Positions 47,701 through 56,875 of a stretch of 64,000 bases of DNA are shown one piece after another. The notes under the pieces were generated by a model that saw only the letters and a list, made by a program, of their open reading frames with translations, did not search any database and had not been told where the DNA came from. Within the stretch, counting starts at the first letter, position 1. The number at the start of each line of letters is the position of its first letter. The DNA is from a virus. The position numbers were made by a program, and so were the translations under genes. The stretch lies in IMG/VR virus record IMGVR_UViG_3300030503_000212, positions 43,764 to 107,763 of that record; one strand, 5' to 3'.

Positions 47701-49958
47701 ATCAGTTCACAACTGGATCTGATGCTGCCGCACTGTTGCAGGCTGGAATCGCAGCAGCTAGTAAAGAGTTGCAGGCATACGAGGCCACATTCCAGCAGCT
47801 CAACAGTAATCCAGATACACAGTTTGATGCTCAGTGGCAAGAGGTTGTAGACAAAACGCAACAGGCTTTTGACAAGCTGCAACAGTACAAGTTGAGCTTG
47901 GCTGAGACAGTGAATATTGCTACACCATTGGGCAGCATTTGGGACTCCCTGGGTAAGGGATTGTCAACACTATTTGCGAATGCTGGGCCTCAGACTTATT
48001 CGATGGCTACAGCAAATGCGGGCGGTGCTAATCGTGGTGCTGAATCGTTCAGAACTGTGTCTAATCCACGAGCTCAATTTGCAGATATTGGTGAGTCTTT
48101 ATCTGCTGGCGGCGGTATGCTTTCGAGTTTGGCTGCTACCAACGAAAAGATCAAGAATCTGACACACCCTCAGCAGCTCGATCCGGTCATGCAACAGATG
48201 CATGATCTAACGTTGTCGTCCAGCACATCAATCAAGACAGCGGCTGATGCATTTGGTGGTTCTACAGGGACACTTACAACAAACTTTCAGTCCCTTAGCG
48301 ATGTAGTGACAAAACTTGTCGGCCAGTTCAATGACTTTTTGGGTGGCAAGCCTGCATCGACGACTGCCAGCACGAGTACGCCGAGTATGAGTGGATTGGG
48401 AGTCCATGACGTAATCCCGGGCACGAGCATTCCCAGTACCGGTACCACGGGTTTGACGCCTTATATAGCGGCTCCTGAGGGCAGAGCTGTTCCGGGTTCG
48501 TCCGCACCCTTTTCTGCGTCGCCGTTGGGCATGCCTAGCTCTGCTGAGATCATGGCCGGTGGTGATGAGGGCGCGTCGCTAGATACAACGGATTCCACGA
48601 CAAACTCAATGATTGCTGAAAAGCCTATGCCGTCATTCGCTAACTCAGGAGCAGTGCCCAGCATGGGAGGCACAGCAGCAGATTCAACAGCTAAATTCGC
48701 ATCGGGGCTTGGTATTGCTGTGTCCACACTGACATCGTTTGTGGGAGCTATAACGAGTGCCAAGAGTGCTATCTCAGGAGCTTTTGCTGGAGGTGCTGGA
48801 GGTGCTGCTATCGGATCACAGGCCAGCTCAGCATTGGGCGGCTCTACGGGGAACGCAGCGAGCGCCGCTATGGGCATCTCTGGGTCATTGAGTGCTGCTA
48901 TGCCTGCTATCGGTGCAGGGTTGGGTGTCATCATGGGCGTGTTCATGGGCGAAAAAAATGCCATGGTGCAAACGGAGTTGACGGATCTAAAAAACACATA
49001 CACCCAAATGCAAGAGGCGTACTCGTCAGGCAACGCCACACTGCAACAGACAATTTCTCAGCTGGAGACATTGATTGCCGAGGCTCAGGCAGACATGGCC
49101 AATAGCAAAAAGGGCAGTTCACAGTTTCAGTCTCTTATTACGCAGTACAACCAACAGCTGCAACAGTATGAGGACCAAGCTCAGACTTTGATGATTCAGC
49201 TGAATCAACAGGTCAAGCAATTAGTGTTGCCGAATGAGGGTGTTGACTACACGAGCTATATCAGTTCGCTACAACAGATTGTGCAACAATACGAGGCATT
49301 TGCCGGTGCTGCGAGCACGGCAGCTCAATCTCTCCAGGCGCAACAGTATTTGCAGGAATCATTGGCAAGTCAGGTACAGCAGTGGTCGCAGCAGATGCAG
49401 CAGGATGAAATCAACGCAGTACAAAGTGCATTGCAGCTCAATCAGCTCACATTGCAGTATCAGCAGCTGTTGCAGAATACAGCACAGACTGAGCGCGGCA
49501 TTTTGGAACAGGGCGTTCTAACTCGTCAACAGACTTTTGCTCAGTCCAAGGCGCAACAGCTGGCTCAGACACAGTATCAGGCTGGATTACAAGAGGATCA
49601 AATGGAGCAGCAGATTCTGTTGACGCAGGCACAAGTAAGTGCGGCATCTCAGGTATTTGATCTTGCGACTACGCGTGTCGGTCTAGAGTCACAGCTCTTG
49701 ACGTTGCAGGAGAGCGCTGCAACACGTTCTGAGCAGAGTGTGCAGGCGCTGGCTAACTTGTTGCAGGCGATGGGTGCTAATGGTCAGGGCGTCGTCAGTA
49801 ACAACTCTGCAACACCCACAGCTAACAATTTCATCACCCAACTGCTTGCACTGTTGGCTGGAAACTCGAATGCCAGCTCATCGACTATCATGGGCTTGCT
49901 GGCACAATACGAACAGTACACATCGTCCGGTTTGGGCGTGAATGGATCGACACTCTAA
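44748..49958 (+). CDS. Tape measure protein
   Basis: A 1736-residue protein directly after the chaperone. Long Ala/Gln/Lys/Glu-rich coiled coils (for example residues about 60-125, 700-760, 1430-1660), a Gly/Ala-rich hydrophobic segment around residues 1315-1410 (GLGIAVSTLTSF, GGAGGAAIG, AGLGVIMGVFMG) likely to interact with the host membrane, and a Gln-rich C-terminus. At about 0.15 nm per residue it predicts a tail near 260 nm. It sets tail length and may help DNA entry. Confidence 0.9.
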   Translation: MADFSMDQLLMAFDIDLTPMKSKAADADKIIDELEAKWSKSSSSMASAGQSVAASQQETSAAVSEVVSQTQQAVTASREQTVAAKETTAEVRQQILQAQARKAALSAETAEITKQTAELRKQRLETATSGSAGEGKSKGEGGGSGVMGVAGAGIKDVTKGIFGEGLASEVAAGAIAGEGIGAALALINEGLTKFVEMMKDAVEESSELAQVKARFTALAEGAGSEMPSAMDKMRDATRGLIPDIDLARAGIAAWQTGLHLSADQVSKFTGAVVNMALHMGRDPVQALKAAEQAMATGRAASLAYELGVSRASLSLEGIGMSARGAAGAMTQTAHMMSAVEQMSAKAGPAQLTLANSMQVLKVATESMFEEFAAGFQGSAGIKQVGTVLTDIAAKFHDLSDEVKPFGLAFGESFGAAADGLKSIFGALGDVVSLFSKLSGFSEISKLFHITGPDGQAVSGWRLFGTIIVALAGNIDMMARALKDSLDVALAVTDANMQRMAATFKLVTDDLIAVDSAIDTMTGRSAKLKAMEADVKSFGGEVKNLSQRFQDWQDHMITSIIPLDAIITWFENLVPKIRAANDEVGEFIKKFSGFEYVAGLLKSILSGKSISDAISTMDKQLANSGNSYQKSMTDANQKVVAAVKAGAKDMSNAVSENMNRIKTTLSGSVEDKATPDTVAPPKQLPNTGLMEELAKAKEKMEEALAKAALERQLADNQAERDANELSYKQGLESLEDYIAQKRALQAKDSAASLAQINLDERAQLSEAKEAFAAKMQQRSVLESQISAVSTSKDGDAKSRSNQITDLSSQLSQYSGADEMLADQLKAITAEADAKRYALTKSDGTKLADLQAQLDAATMAAARKTADGLLKLTTDRIDKQQAAEKAQFEQGRVSPADYQTSQQNAAVQTAQAQGQHAQSVLAASPQTPASLAAYNDSIAQAAQSLQEKVTQIYSSATTEQLQFIQNVFDRQEKAIDVQLAFIKQYGYQFTTGSDAAALLQAGIAAASKELQAYEATFQQLNSNPDTQFDAQWQEVVDKTQQAFDKLQQYKLSLAETVNIATPLGSIWDSLGKGLSTLFANAGPQTYSMATANAGGANRGAESFRTVSNPRAQFADIGESLSAGGGMLSSLAATNEKIKNLTHPQQLDPVMQQMHDLTLSSSTSIKTAADAFGGSTGTLTTNFQSLSDVVTKLVGQFNDFLGGKPASTTASTSTPSMSGLGVHDVIPGTSIPSTGTTGLTPYIAAPEGRAVPGSSAPFSASPLGMPSSAEIMAGGDEGASLDTTDSTTNSMIAEKPMPSFANSGAVPSMGGTAADSTAKFASGLGIAVSTLTSFVGAITSAKSAISGAFAGGAGGAAIGSQASSALGGSTGNAASAAMGISGSLSAAMPAIGAGLGVIMGVFMGEKNAMVQTELTDLKNTYTQMQEAYSSGNATLQQTISQLETLIAEAQADMANSKKGSSQFQSLITQYNQQLQQYEDQAQTLMIQLNQQVKQLVLPNEGVDYTSYISSLQQIVQQYEAFAGAASTAAQSLQAQQYLQESLASQVQQWSQQMQQDEINAVQSALQLNQLTLQYQQLLQNTAQTERGILEQGVLTRQQTFAQSKAQQLAQTQYQAGLQEDQMEQQILLTQAQVSAASQVFDLATTRVGLESQLLTLQESAATRSEQSVQALANLLQAMGANGQGVVSNNSATPTANNFITQLLALLAGNSNASSSTIMGLLAQYEQYTSSGLGVNGSTL

Positions 49959-52900
49959 TGCTGAGAATGATTGTCAAAAACGACAACGGGACATTCGACT
50001 ATTCAAACTATGTCGACTGGACAACCTTGCAGATCACCAGTCAGCTCTCTGTGCCCACACAGATGCAGGTTGTGTTCTATCAGTACGATCAGAATTTCAT
50101 TCCGCCATTCGAGCGCTGCTACGTTCAGATATGGAGCGATAAAGACGGCAAGACCCTGTTTACTGGGTTTGTTGCAGCAACACCCGACATTCAGTTTGTA
50201 GCTGTAGGCAGTTCTCAGCAACAATTTTTCAAATACTCCGTAACGTGTACCTCGGATGAGTATCTGTTGAATTTCAAGTCGCCGCCATACATCCCAGCGA
50301 TCATCAACCAGACACAGGGGCAGATCCTAGCTCAGCTTGCAGAGATCCTAGCTCCCGGGTTTTATGACACTTCGTTGATTCAGCCGGGCTTTCTGGTGCC
50401 GTACTATACTTGGGACCCAACGCAGACGTGGTCAATGGTGGCCAAGACGTTTGCTGACTCTGCACGTTATTTCTACACATGCAAAGATAAAAAGATCGTC
50501 TATGCCCCGTACGGCCAAGGCGATCTGGGAATTTCTTATGACGAGGTAAATACACCCTCTACACGCTGGAATGCGGCCAAGCTACAGACTACGGTTCTCC
50601 AGGTACCAACCGTCAACGATGTACTAGTGGTTGGTGATGTTGAGGCGGGCAACTCTCATACGGACTATTTCATCGGAGACGGGTTTACAGGCGAATTCCC
50701 ACTTACTTATGCCACATTCCAGTCGCGTTCAGCATTGCTACTTGAGGACGACTTTACTCAAGATTCAATGAACACGCAGAACTGGACGCTGAACGATCCG
50801 CAAAACAATTTCAATTTTAGTGTTGGAGCCTTGAATCTGGTTTCGCCTGCTACCGGTCCTGCATCCACTGGACAGCTCATTGCGAACAACGGTGTTGAGC
50901 TTGCTGGGGGTATGGAATTTCAGCACGGCGAAGTTCAGTTCAATGATGTATCGAGTGGAGAGATTGGCGGTCTCTATTTTGATGCATCGGTCATAGATCA
51001 GTTTTGTGCGTTTGAAATATCGACGCCGGGCAGCGTAACGCTTACAGCATCTGGGGCTGGCGGTATCGCTATGCAGCCAAGTTTGTCCGGAGCACTCTTG
51101 GGACCGCAGATCATATCGCAGCCCAATCATCACTATGTGCTCAACACAAAGATTCAGTGCCCATCCGAGACACGATTTCAACAAGTGTTCGCTACCAAGG
51201 ATGGTACGTACTTTGCAGGTCAAGCACAGTCGATGTTCGGTAATGTCACATTCTCTATCGAGGATGTGGATATCGGAGCAACTTACAATCAGTCGTTGAC
51301 TGGTATCTACAATGATCCAGTTTCAACGACAACAGTATTTACAGCGTCAGGTGTGCTGTTGCCAGCTTATGCAGCGTATGCGCTGATTAAGAATGGGCGT
51401 CAAAATCTCACACTTAACTACTGTTTGTTGAGCAAGACCCCAGCAGGATCACTTTCTATTGCGGGCAGCACATCAGGAGCGTTCTTACCCACGGGTGCGA
51501 TCCTGCCATTTACAGGACCTGAGTCGGAATACGCTGGTGCTGTGTCACCCTACTTGAGCGGTCAGATTGTGTTGTCATCAGGCATCACAGGATCGTTGGC
51601 AGCTCCTACACCTCTGTATCCGGCGAATCAGCATACGCTGGGATTTGGGCTTGATGAACAAGACGCATCAGTCATCCAGGGAGCTAACAATAATAATGTT
51701 GATACCTTGGGGTTCTATCTCACCACTACGCCTGCAGCTGGATCGCGTGTGGCATTTACGAGCAATGAGTCACAACGAGCCGTTGCTCGCGTTGTAGACA
51801 TGGTGGATGTCGACTATGAGGCCGGGCTTGTAGGGGACGATGGGCATCGAAGTGCCATTGTCTCGAACATGAGTCCATTGCCCCGTACATCCGAGGATTG
51901 CGACGCAGCATGCCAAGCCTATATTTACGACCGCGAACAGATTTTCTATAACGGAACGTATACGGCTGAGAGCGATCTGTTCCAGCAGGACATCAACGAC
52001 TTTCCGTACTATCCATTTGCAGGTCGCAACATCAACATAAACTGCCCAGCACGAAATATTGTGGACACAGACTATCTGGTTACACAGGCAGTGTTGAGTG
52101 TTTTAGAGGCTGGGAGTGAAACACTAAGTTGGGCGTTCACATTCGGCGCTGATACTCGCACTGAGAAACTGTTGAGCGCATTCACGCCGTCACAACCAAC
52201 GAATATCCTAACGACAATCGGCGGCGGCAGCACATCACAGCAAGCTGGAGACACAGCTAACATTCCATTGCCACAAGCACTAGCTCAGGTTGTTACCGGT
52301 TCGTACTTGCCCGATCTTATCGACGTGAGTGCTTACGCGATTGTGGACACATCCGTCTACATCACAGTCAATAGTCCTTTGGTGGCAGCTGTACCACCTG
52401 TCAGTGTCACATACCCAGTAGCTCCGGGCGGTCCCGGTTTCCCATACGCCCCGCCGATCATCTCGCGACCAATCCAAGCGATGTCTTTGGCGCGATCTCA
52501 AGCTCAGGCTATTGTGGGCACGTGGTCTCCTGTAAGCGGCTCTGGAGGTGTAGGTGTTGTCTCACAGCCTGTTCAGCGTATCGGACCAGCACAGTCCACA
52601 CCACCAGCACCGCCAATCATTGCAGCACCAGGTCAGACGTATGTCGAAGTTCGCCTCTCAGATCAGAACTGGGGACAGAACAGTGCCAATCTTATTGCAC
52701 GTTATCAGGTAAGCTCGTTCACACTGTTAAAAAATAACTACGATCAAACGTGGTACATGAGGCTTGTGCAGTTCGATGAGAATGACAATCCTTACATGTT
52801 CAGTCGCCGGACCAAAGTAATACGCGTCGTGTATCCATTCAGGCCCACATCGCCAACGATTGTGTTTGCAACTACTGCCGACATCCAGTTAGATTTCTCA

Positions 52901-54313
52901 GGAGATCAGCGTAACATTTACGGAATCGAAGTTAGGGCAACAGACGACGCAACGATCCTGTTCCAACAGTCGGCTAATGACACGACCGATATGTATTTCA
53001 ATCTGCAACAGTATTTGCCGGAGTTGGCACTTATTGCTGAGAACACATCGGCGTTTACCCCAACCGGAACATTCTTGCGTGGATATACCGCACGATTCTT
53101 TAATCATCAGTGGCTGTACTCTGTGCCGACAGAGATTTATATCCCACCACCACCTGCACCTGAGCTTAGTATCGGTGTGCGGTTCTCCCAGATGTTGCAG
53201 ATCAATTCAGATATCATTACGCGTGACGATATTGCTCAACAGACTTTGGAACTTTCTTTTGACAACTTTGCATCAGTTTGGCAGACAGTTCAGAGCTCCG
53301 GCCAGCCGGGATCGTGGGCAATCACTGTACCGAGTACGGGCGATGTATGGGCTCAGTCGTATCGCAATGATCTGTTGGGATCTGGTGCAATGTCTGCTGT
53401 CCTGCATATTCCCCAAGGCCAGCTGATTGCAAGTGATTACTTGGCAACACAGGGATCTGTACCACCTGTTGTAACGAACAACGTCAATTCGCTGTTCTCA
53501 TATTTTGCAACGAGCGGTTCACTTACTATTGTCTCGTTGCCATTTGGTATTTCGTTTCCCAACGGTGCTGTGTCTGAGTTGCCATCTGTGACGGGCATAT
53601 ACACCACAGCCATCGGAGCTACAGGTACAGGATTGCAGCCGTCCACGGTGTATAACTATTTCCCGGCGATTGCTAATGTATTGACGGCTGACGAAACGGT
53701 AGAAATCAATGGACTGTATGCAACGGTTGCACCTACTGTCATCCAAGCTCTTATAGGCGATGGGATGGTCGTTCTGTCAAATGGGGCGTTGCAGGCGACG
53801 ACAGCGGCATCAGGTAGCAGTGGAGGCACATCGGGCGGCGGCAGCTATCACCCGGGTACAGGTGGGAGTGGTGCCTGCACTGAGGAGTCAGAACTAATTA
53901 CGATGGCCGATGGTAGTGATCGGCGCGGCGGCGACTTGATGGCAGGTCATCTCCTCAAAGGACCAAAAACTGTTGCGGGCAAGATTCGTACGATCACTAA
54001 GGTTCCACATACGCCTTTGTTTCTGATTACAACAGTAACTGGGCGACATGTTAAAGCATCAGAATCTCACGCATTCAAAATCAACAAGCGATGGGCGTCT
54101 GTAGGCGAGATGATCGAACGTTTTGCCGAGGGCGAAATATTGACTGCAACTACTGTTGACGGAGATGAGCAGATACTTTCTATTGATTATGCCGGATCTG
54201 GTACGGTAGTATGCCTCAAATTAGTAAAGGGTCAACACGTCTATTATGCAGGTGGATTTGAATCGCACAATGCTGTGTACAAGCCCGCAATACCATCATC
54301 GGAGACTGCGTAA
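49958..54313 (+). CDS. Tail-tip/hub protein with C-terminal Hint domain
   Basis: A 1451-residue protein overlapping the tape measure stop (TAATG). N-terminal region is a distal-tail/hub-like beta domain (IVKNDNGTFDYSNYVDWTTL); a lectin-like insert follows (about residues 265-435, EDDFTQDSMNTQNWTLNDPQ); then further beta domains to about 1290. After a Gly/Ser linker, residues 1307-1438 resemble a Hint (intein/hedgehog) domain: Cys1307 at CTEESELITMADGS, KASESHAFKI with the block-B-like His, RWASVGEMIERFAEGE, and the end VYYAGGFESHN. Thirteen residues (AVYKPAIPSSETA) remain after His-Asn. Self-cleavage is inferred. Confidence 0.75.
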   Translation: MLRMIVKNDNGTFDYSNYVDWTTLQITSQLSVPTQMQVVFYQYDQNFIPPFERCYVQIWSDKDGKTLFTGFVAATPDIQFVAVGSSQQQFFKYSVTCTSDEYLLNFKSPPYIPAIINQTQGQILAQLAEILAPGFYDTSLIQPGFLVPYYTWDPTQTWSMVAKTFADSARYFYTCKDKKIVYAPYGQGDLGISYDEVNTPSTRWNAAKLQTTVLQVPTVNDVLVVGDVEAGNSHTDYFIGDGFTGEFPLTYATFQSRSALLLEDDFTQDSMNTQNWTLNDPQNNFNFSVGALNLVSPATGPASTGQLIANNGVELAGGMEFQHGEVQFNDVSSGEIGGLYFDASVIDQFCAFEISTPGSVTLTASGAGGIAMQPSLSGALLGPQIISQPNHHYVLNTKIQCPSETRFQQVFATKDGTYFAGQAQSMFGNVTFSIEDVDIGATYNQSLTGIYNDPVSTTTVFTASGVLLPAYAAYALIKNGRQNLTLNYCLLSKTPAGSLSIAGSTSGAFLPTGAILPFTGPESEYAGAVSPYLSGQIVLSSGITGSLAAPTPLYPANQHTLGFGLDEQDASVIQGANNNNVDTLGFYLTTTPAAGSRVAFTSNESQRAVARVVDMVDVDYEAGLVGDDGHRSAIVSNMSPLPRTSEDCDAACQAYIYDREQIFYNGTYTAESDLFQQDINDFPYYPFAGRNININCPARNIVDTDYLVTQAVLSVLEAGSETLSWAFTFGADTRTEKLLSAFTPSQPTNILTTIGGGSTSQQAGDTANIPLPQALAQVVTGSYLPDLIDVSAYAIVDTSVYITVNSPLVAAVPPVSVTYPVAPGGPGFPYAPPIISRPIQAMSLARSQAQAIVGTWSPVSGSGGVGVVSQPVQRIGPAQSTPPAPPIIAAPGQTYVEVRLSDQNWGQNSANLIARYQVSSFTLLKNNYDQTWYMRLVQFDENDNPYMFSRRTKVIRVVYPFRPTSPTIVFATTADIQLDFSGDQRNIYGIEVRATDDATILFQQSANDTTDMYFNLQQYLPELALIAENTSAFTPTGTFLRGYTARFFNHQWLYSVPTEIYIPPPPAPELSIGVRFSQMLQINSDIITRDDIAQQTLELSFDNFASVWQTVQSSGQPGSWAITVPSTGDVWAQSYRNDLLGSGAMSAVLHIPQGQLIASDYLATQGSVPPVVTNNVNSLFSYFATSGSLTIVSLPFGISFPNGAVSELPSVTGIYTTAIGATGTGLQPSTVYNYFPAIANVLTADETVEINGLYATVAPTVIQALIGDGMVVLSNGALQATTAASGSSGGTSGGGSYHPGTGGSGACTEESELITMADGSDRRGGDLMAGHLLKGPKTVAGKIRTITKVPHTPLFLITTVTGRHVKASESHAFKINKRWASVGEMIERFAEGEILTATTVDGDEQILSIDYAGSGTVVCLKLVKGQHVYYAGGFESHNAVYKPAIPSSETA

Positions 54314-54703
54314 ATGCTTAGAATTCGCTACATGATCGTGGATCACCCAGCAGCATCAGACGGGCAGCTGCACGTAGCCAACGGCAAAATGCAGCACGTG
54401 CCGTTTGTCCATCCTTATGTCCCCCTTTACCATTGGGTACGGATGGACGACTCAACAATATTTCTCAAAGCTACCTACTACAACCTCAATCATAAGAAAC
54501 TCATGGATGAGCCTAAGGTAACGGTTTTACCGTCGACGTTCAGTCGTCAAACGGTGAAGTCCGCTATTGACGAGCAAAATAATCCTCATCATCATGACGC
54601 ACTGCATCATCACCAAGTTCCTTATACCGATCAGACAACAACGTCGGATCTAGTGGACTGGTTTGCTAAATACGAAAGCGGGATTTTCGATCATGAGGTC
54701 TAG
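54314..54703 (+). CDS. His-rich hypothetical protein, 129 aa
   Basis: Begins directly after the tail-tip stop. Contains HHHDALHHHQVP (about residues 92-103), a possible metal-binding stretch, and an aromatic N-terminal half (HPYVPLYHWVRMDD). Could be a small tail component from its position. No family recognised. Confidence 0.5.
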   Translation: MLRIRYMIVDHPAASDGQLHVANGKMQHVPFVHPYVPLYHWVRMDDSTIFLKATYYNLNHKKLMDEPKVTVLPSTFSRQTVKSAIDEQNNPHHHDALHHHQVPYTDQTTTSDLVDWFAKYESGIFDHEV

Positions 54704-55151
54704 CCGGAGTCACAGAACGTACTCTGCTATACGCGCAACTATCTGGGGTGGATTCGGTTACACGGATCTCCGAAAAAAGCACAATATGACCTCTGAGGAG
54801 GCAACACACAAAGCTATTTGGCTACGCGGTCTCCTCAAAGAGCTTGGGCTAGCTCCCATCACAATCGATACATTCAGGCTTGATAATCCATTCATGGACC
54901 CGGATGCTCGCGCCGTGCTTATAGCCGATGCCATACGTCTAAAATCAGAGTATGGAACAGGTGCGTGTAACAGGCGATCACGTCAGTGTGAAATTCGAGA
55001 AACCGTATCCGGAACAACTGTTTCGAGAGGCGATGAGCTACCGGGTCAAAGGGTGGTTCTTTATCCCAGCAGTCAAGAATGGGACATGGGACGGATACAA
55101 GTCCCTCATCACCAGGGGCAAAGTTTCGACGGGGCTGTATCGGGCGATTAA
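54693..55151 (+). CDS. Hypothetical protein overlapping helicase start
   Basis: Starts at the ATG at 54693 and overlaps the helicase gene by 200 bases in another frame. The first ~85 residues (YSAIRATIWGGFGYTDLRKKHNM, LLKELGLAPITIDTF) look like a genuine helical domain; the last ~65 (NRRSRQCEIRETVSG and on) look like a frame shadow. A short protein ending near 54960 through sequence error, or a true long overlap, are both possible. Confidence 0.4.
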   Translation: MRSSRSHRTYSAIRATIWGGFGYTDLRKKHNMTSEEATHKAIWLRGLLKELGLAPITIDTFRLDNPFMDPDARAVLIADAIRLKSEYGTGACNRRSRQCEIRETVSGTTVSRGDELPGQRVVLYPSSQEWDMGRIQVPHHQGQSFDGAVSGD

Positions 55152-56412
55152 ACAAGAGCTAGAGCAAACAGGTGGAATTACGTTTGACGAGCACATTGTG
55201 TTGAGTGATCCGCCTCCTATTGTGCCGGGCATCAAGTCTGATAGGCTCCATCAAAATGAATGCGTTGAGGCGATGATAAAGTCCCTCCCTCTCGGTGGGG
55301 GAACGATTCTGGCTGCAACATCCTCAGGAAAGACTGCTGTTGCAGCATTCTTTTACTCACAAGTAAGTGGTAATCATCTGTTCATCGTCGATCAGCGCAA
55401 ACTACTGCATCAGGCACGAGCAGATATAGCCAATTTTCTCAAAGAGCCAGTGGGTATTGTCGGTGATGGGTATTTTGAACCCGGGCGAGTTACTGTTGCC
55501 ACGATTCAGACGCTTGACGGTATAGACAAATGGGGCGTTCAGGCAAAGCAACAACGTCTAATGGAGTATCTTGGATGTTTAGAGACAACCATCGTAGATG
55601 AGGTTCACGTACAGCTCTCGCAGCGTAATTTCGACGTTGTAGGCAATTTGAACCCCAGGGCTAGGTTTGGGCTTACAGCAACACTCCAGCTTTCAGAACG
55701 CGAAGTGTGGCTCAAGGTGAGTGCATTTAGCGGCCCAGTCATCTACACATATCCAATCGAGCGCGGTATTCGTGAGGGCATTTTATCCAAGGTCGTTTAC
55801 TACCAGATCCTGTTCCCGCCATGTGTACCCCAAAAAGAGCTGGATGCTAATCCTGGGATCGATGAGCGTTGGGAATTAGTTGTGACAGCTCCGGATAAGA
55901 ACGCAGCCCTCAAAATGCTTACACGAGGCTATCTAAAACGAAATCGATATCTGGTGACGTTAGCTGATCGGCATGACCATATCGACTACGCCTCCAGAAT
56001 GCTCCACGAGTTCAATCCCATGATTATTACCGGACTTACCAAACGGAATAAGGCCGATGACTATATCGATCAGTTCGAGCGCGGCATCAATCGACATATT
56101 ATTGCCAGCCGCGTATTCAATAAGGGCATCTCAATCAAGCGCATCGACACGATCATCAACATTGGTGAGACTGAGGATGCGAATACCATCGTTCAGCAGA
56201 TAGGCCGCGAACTGCGATTACATGAGGCCAAGGACGGCGCTATATTCGTGGATTTCGGCACGACTACGTACCGCTATGGCAAGGCAGCACGCGCCCGTCT
56301 TGAGGCTGTAAAGGCTGCGGGCATCCCAGTACGCGTATTTCACTGGGGACGTGACCGTGAGGCATTTTTCGCAGCCTGCAAGCCAGCATCACAGATGGAG
56401 CTGCCAATATGA
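54952..56412 (+). CDS. SF2 DNA helicase (UvsW-like)
   Basis: A 486-residue helicase. The N-terminal domain ends with NGTWDGYKSLIT-RGKVSTGLYRAI, as in T4 UvsW. Motif I is AATSSGKT (about residues 120-127), motif II is VDEVH (DEVH, about 214-218), then FGLTATLQ (motif III), and QQIGRELRL (motif VI, about 417-425). UvsW-type helicases unwind R-loops and branched intermediates, helping recombination-dependent replication. Confidence 0.85.
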   Translation: MEQVRVTGDHVSVKFEKPYPEQLFREAMSYRVKGWFFIPAVKNGTWDGYKSLITRGKVSTGLYRAIKQELEQTGGITFDEHIVLSDPPPIVPGIKSDRLHQNECVEAMIKSLPLGGGTILAATSSGKTAVAAFFYSQVSGNHLFIVDQRKLLHQARADIANFLKEPVGIVGDGYFEPGRVTVATIQTLDGIDKWGVQAKQQRLMEYLGCLETTIVDEVHVQLSQRNFDVVGNLNPRARFGLTATLQLSEREVWLKVSAFSGPVIYTYPIERGIREGILSKVVYYQILFPPCVPQKELDANPGIDERWELVVTAPDKNAALKMLTRGYLKRNRYLVTLADRHDHIDYASRMLHEFNPMIITGLTKRNKADDYIDQFERGINRHIIASRVFNKGISIKRIDTIINIGETEDANTIVQQIGRELRLHEAKDGAIFVDFGTTTYRYGKAARARLEAVKAAGIPVRVFHWGRDREAFFAACKPASQMELPI

Positions 56413-56684
56413 TCGGAATTGGCTGCATCATCGGAATCGTCATTACTCTTTGGATCATAAATAGGGGCATGAAAGCTCAACAGAAAGTAAAAGCCCAAAC
56501 ACATACAGTATTGGTATCAACAGAGCAATATGTGTTCGGAAACATTATTGCCGATGAGGCTACTCGTAGAGCTGATATCTACTTAGATTTCATACAAAAG
56601 AATTTAGCAGAACAAGGCTTAGATCACTCACAAGTAAATGCGATCATAAATCGACTCGATGAAATAGTGTTGAGCAAGAAATGA
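56409..56684 (+). CDS. Single-helix membrane protein, 91 aa
   Basis: Overlaps the helicase stop by ATGA. N-terminal membrane helix (MIGIGCIIGIVITLWIINRG), then a charged helical domain of about 65 residues. Contains a motif variant near its start. Function unknown. Confidence 0.55.
   Translation: MIGIGCIIGIVITLWIINRGMKAQQKVKAQTHTVLVSTEQYVFGNIIADEATRRADIYLDFIQKNLAEQGLDHSQVNAIINRLDEIVLSKK
56478..56488 (-). repeat. Intragenic dispersed motif variant (reverse)
   Basis: CAACAGAAAGT, in codons Gln-Gln-Lys-Val, a codon phase different from the other reverse copies. Confidence 0.7.
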
Positions 56685-56875
56685 TGGGTAGAAAATAGCC
56701 AAAACATTGAGGTTTTACGCACTCACAAACATTCAATCAGTTAGTAGTAAGGACCGCCCATTTTTACCCCATATTACTGTTGATTTTCACCTCGTTCTGG
56801 CATGCCCATTTAGAACGACTTACTACTGACAAAACGCGATAAATTTTACTCAATAACAAGTGAGGAATTTCGGCA
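56685..56875. other. AT-rich intergenic region with nested inverted repeats
   Basis: 191 bases without a gene. GTTAGTAGTAAG (56740-56751) and CTTACTACTGAC (56819-56830) are inverted (11 of 12 pair). Inside, TCGTTCT (56792-56798) pairs with AGAACGA (56812-56818). A one-mismatch motif, ATATTACTGTTGAT, lies at about 56771-56784. It is the largest structured gap in the right third, between helicase and nuclease-like genes; a replication origin or control region is possible but not shown. Confidence 0.5.

Noticed and set aside
48461-49039. Minus-strand frame of 192 residues opposite the tape measure.
   Set aside because: Shadow of the Ala/Gly-rich segment of the tape measure, with no start signal.
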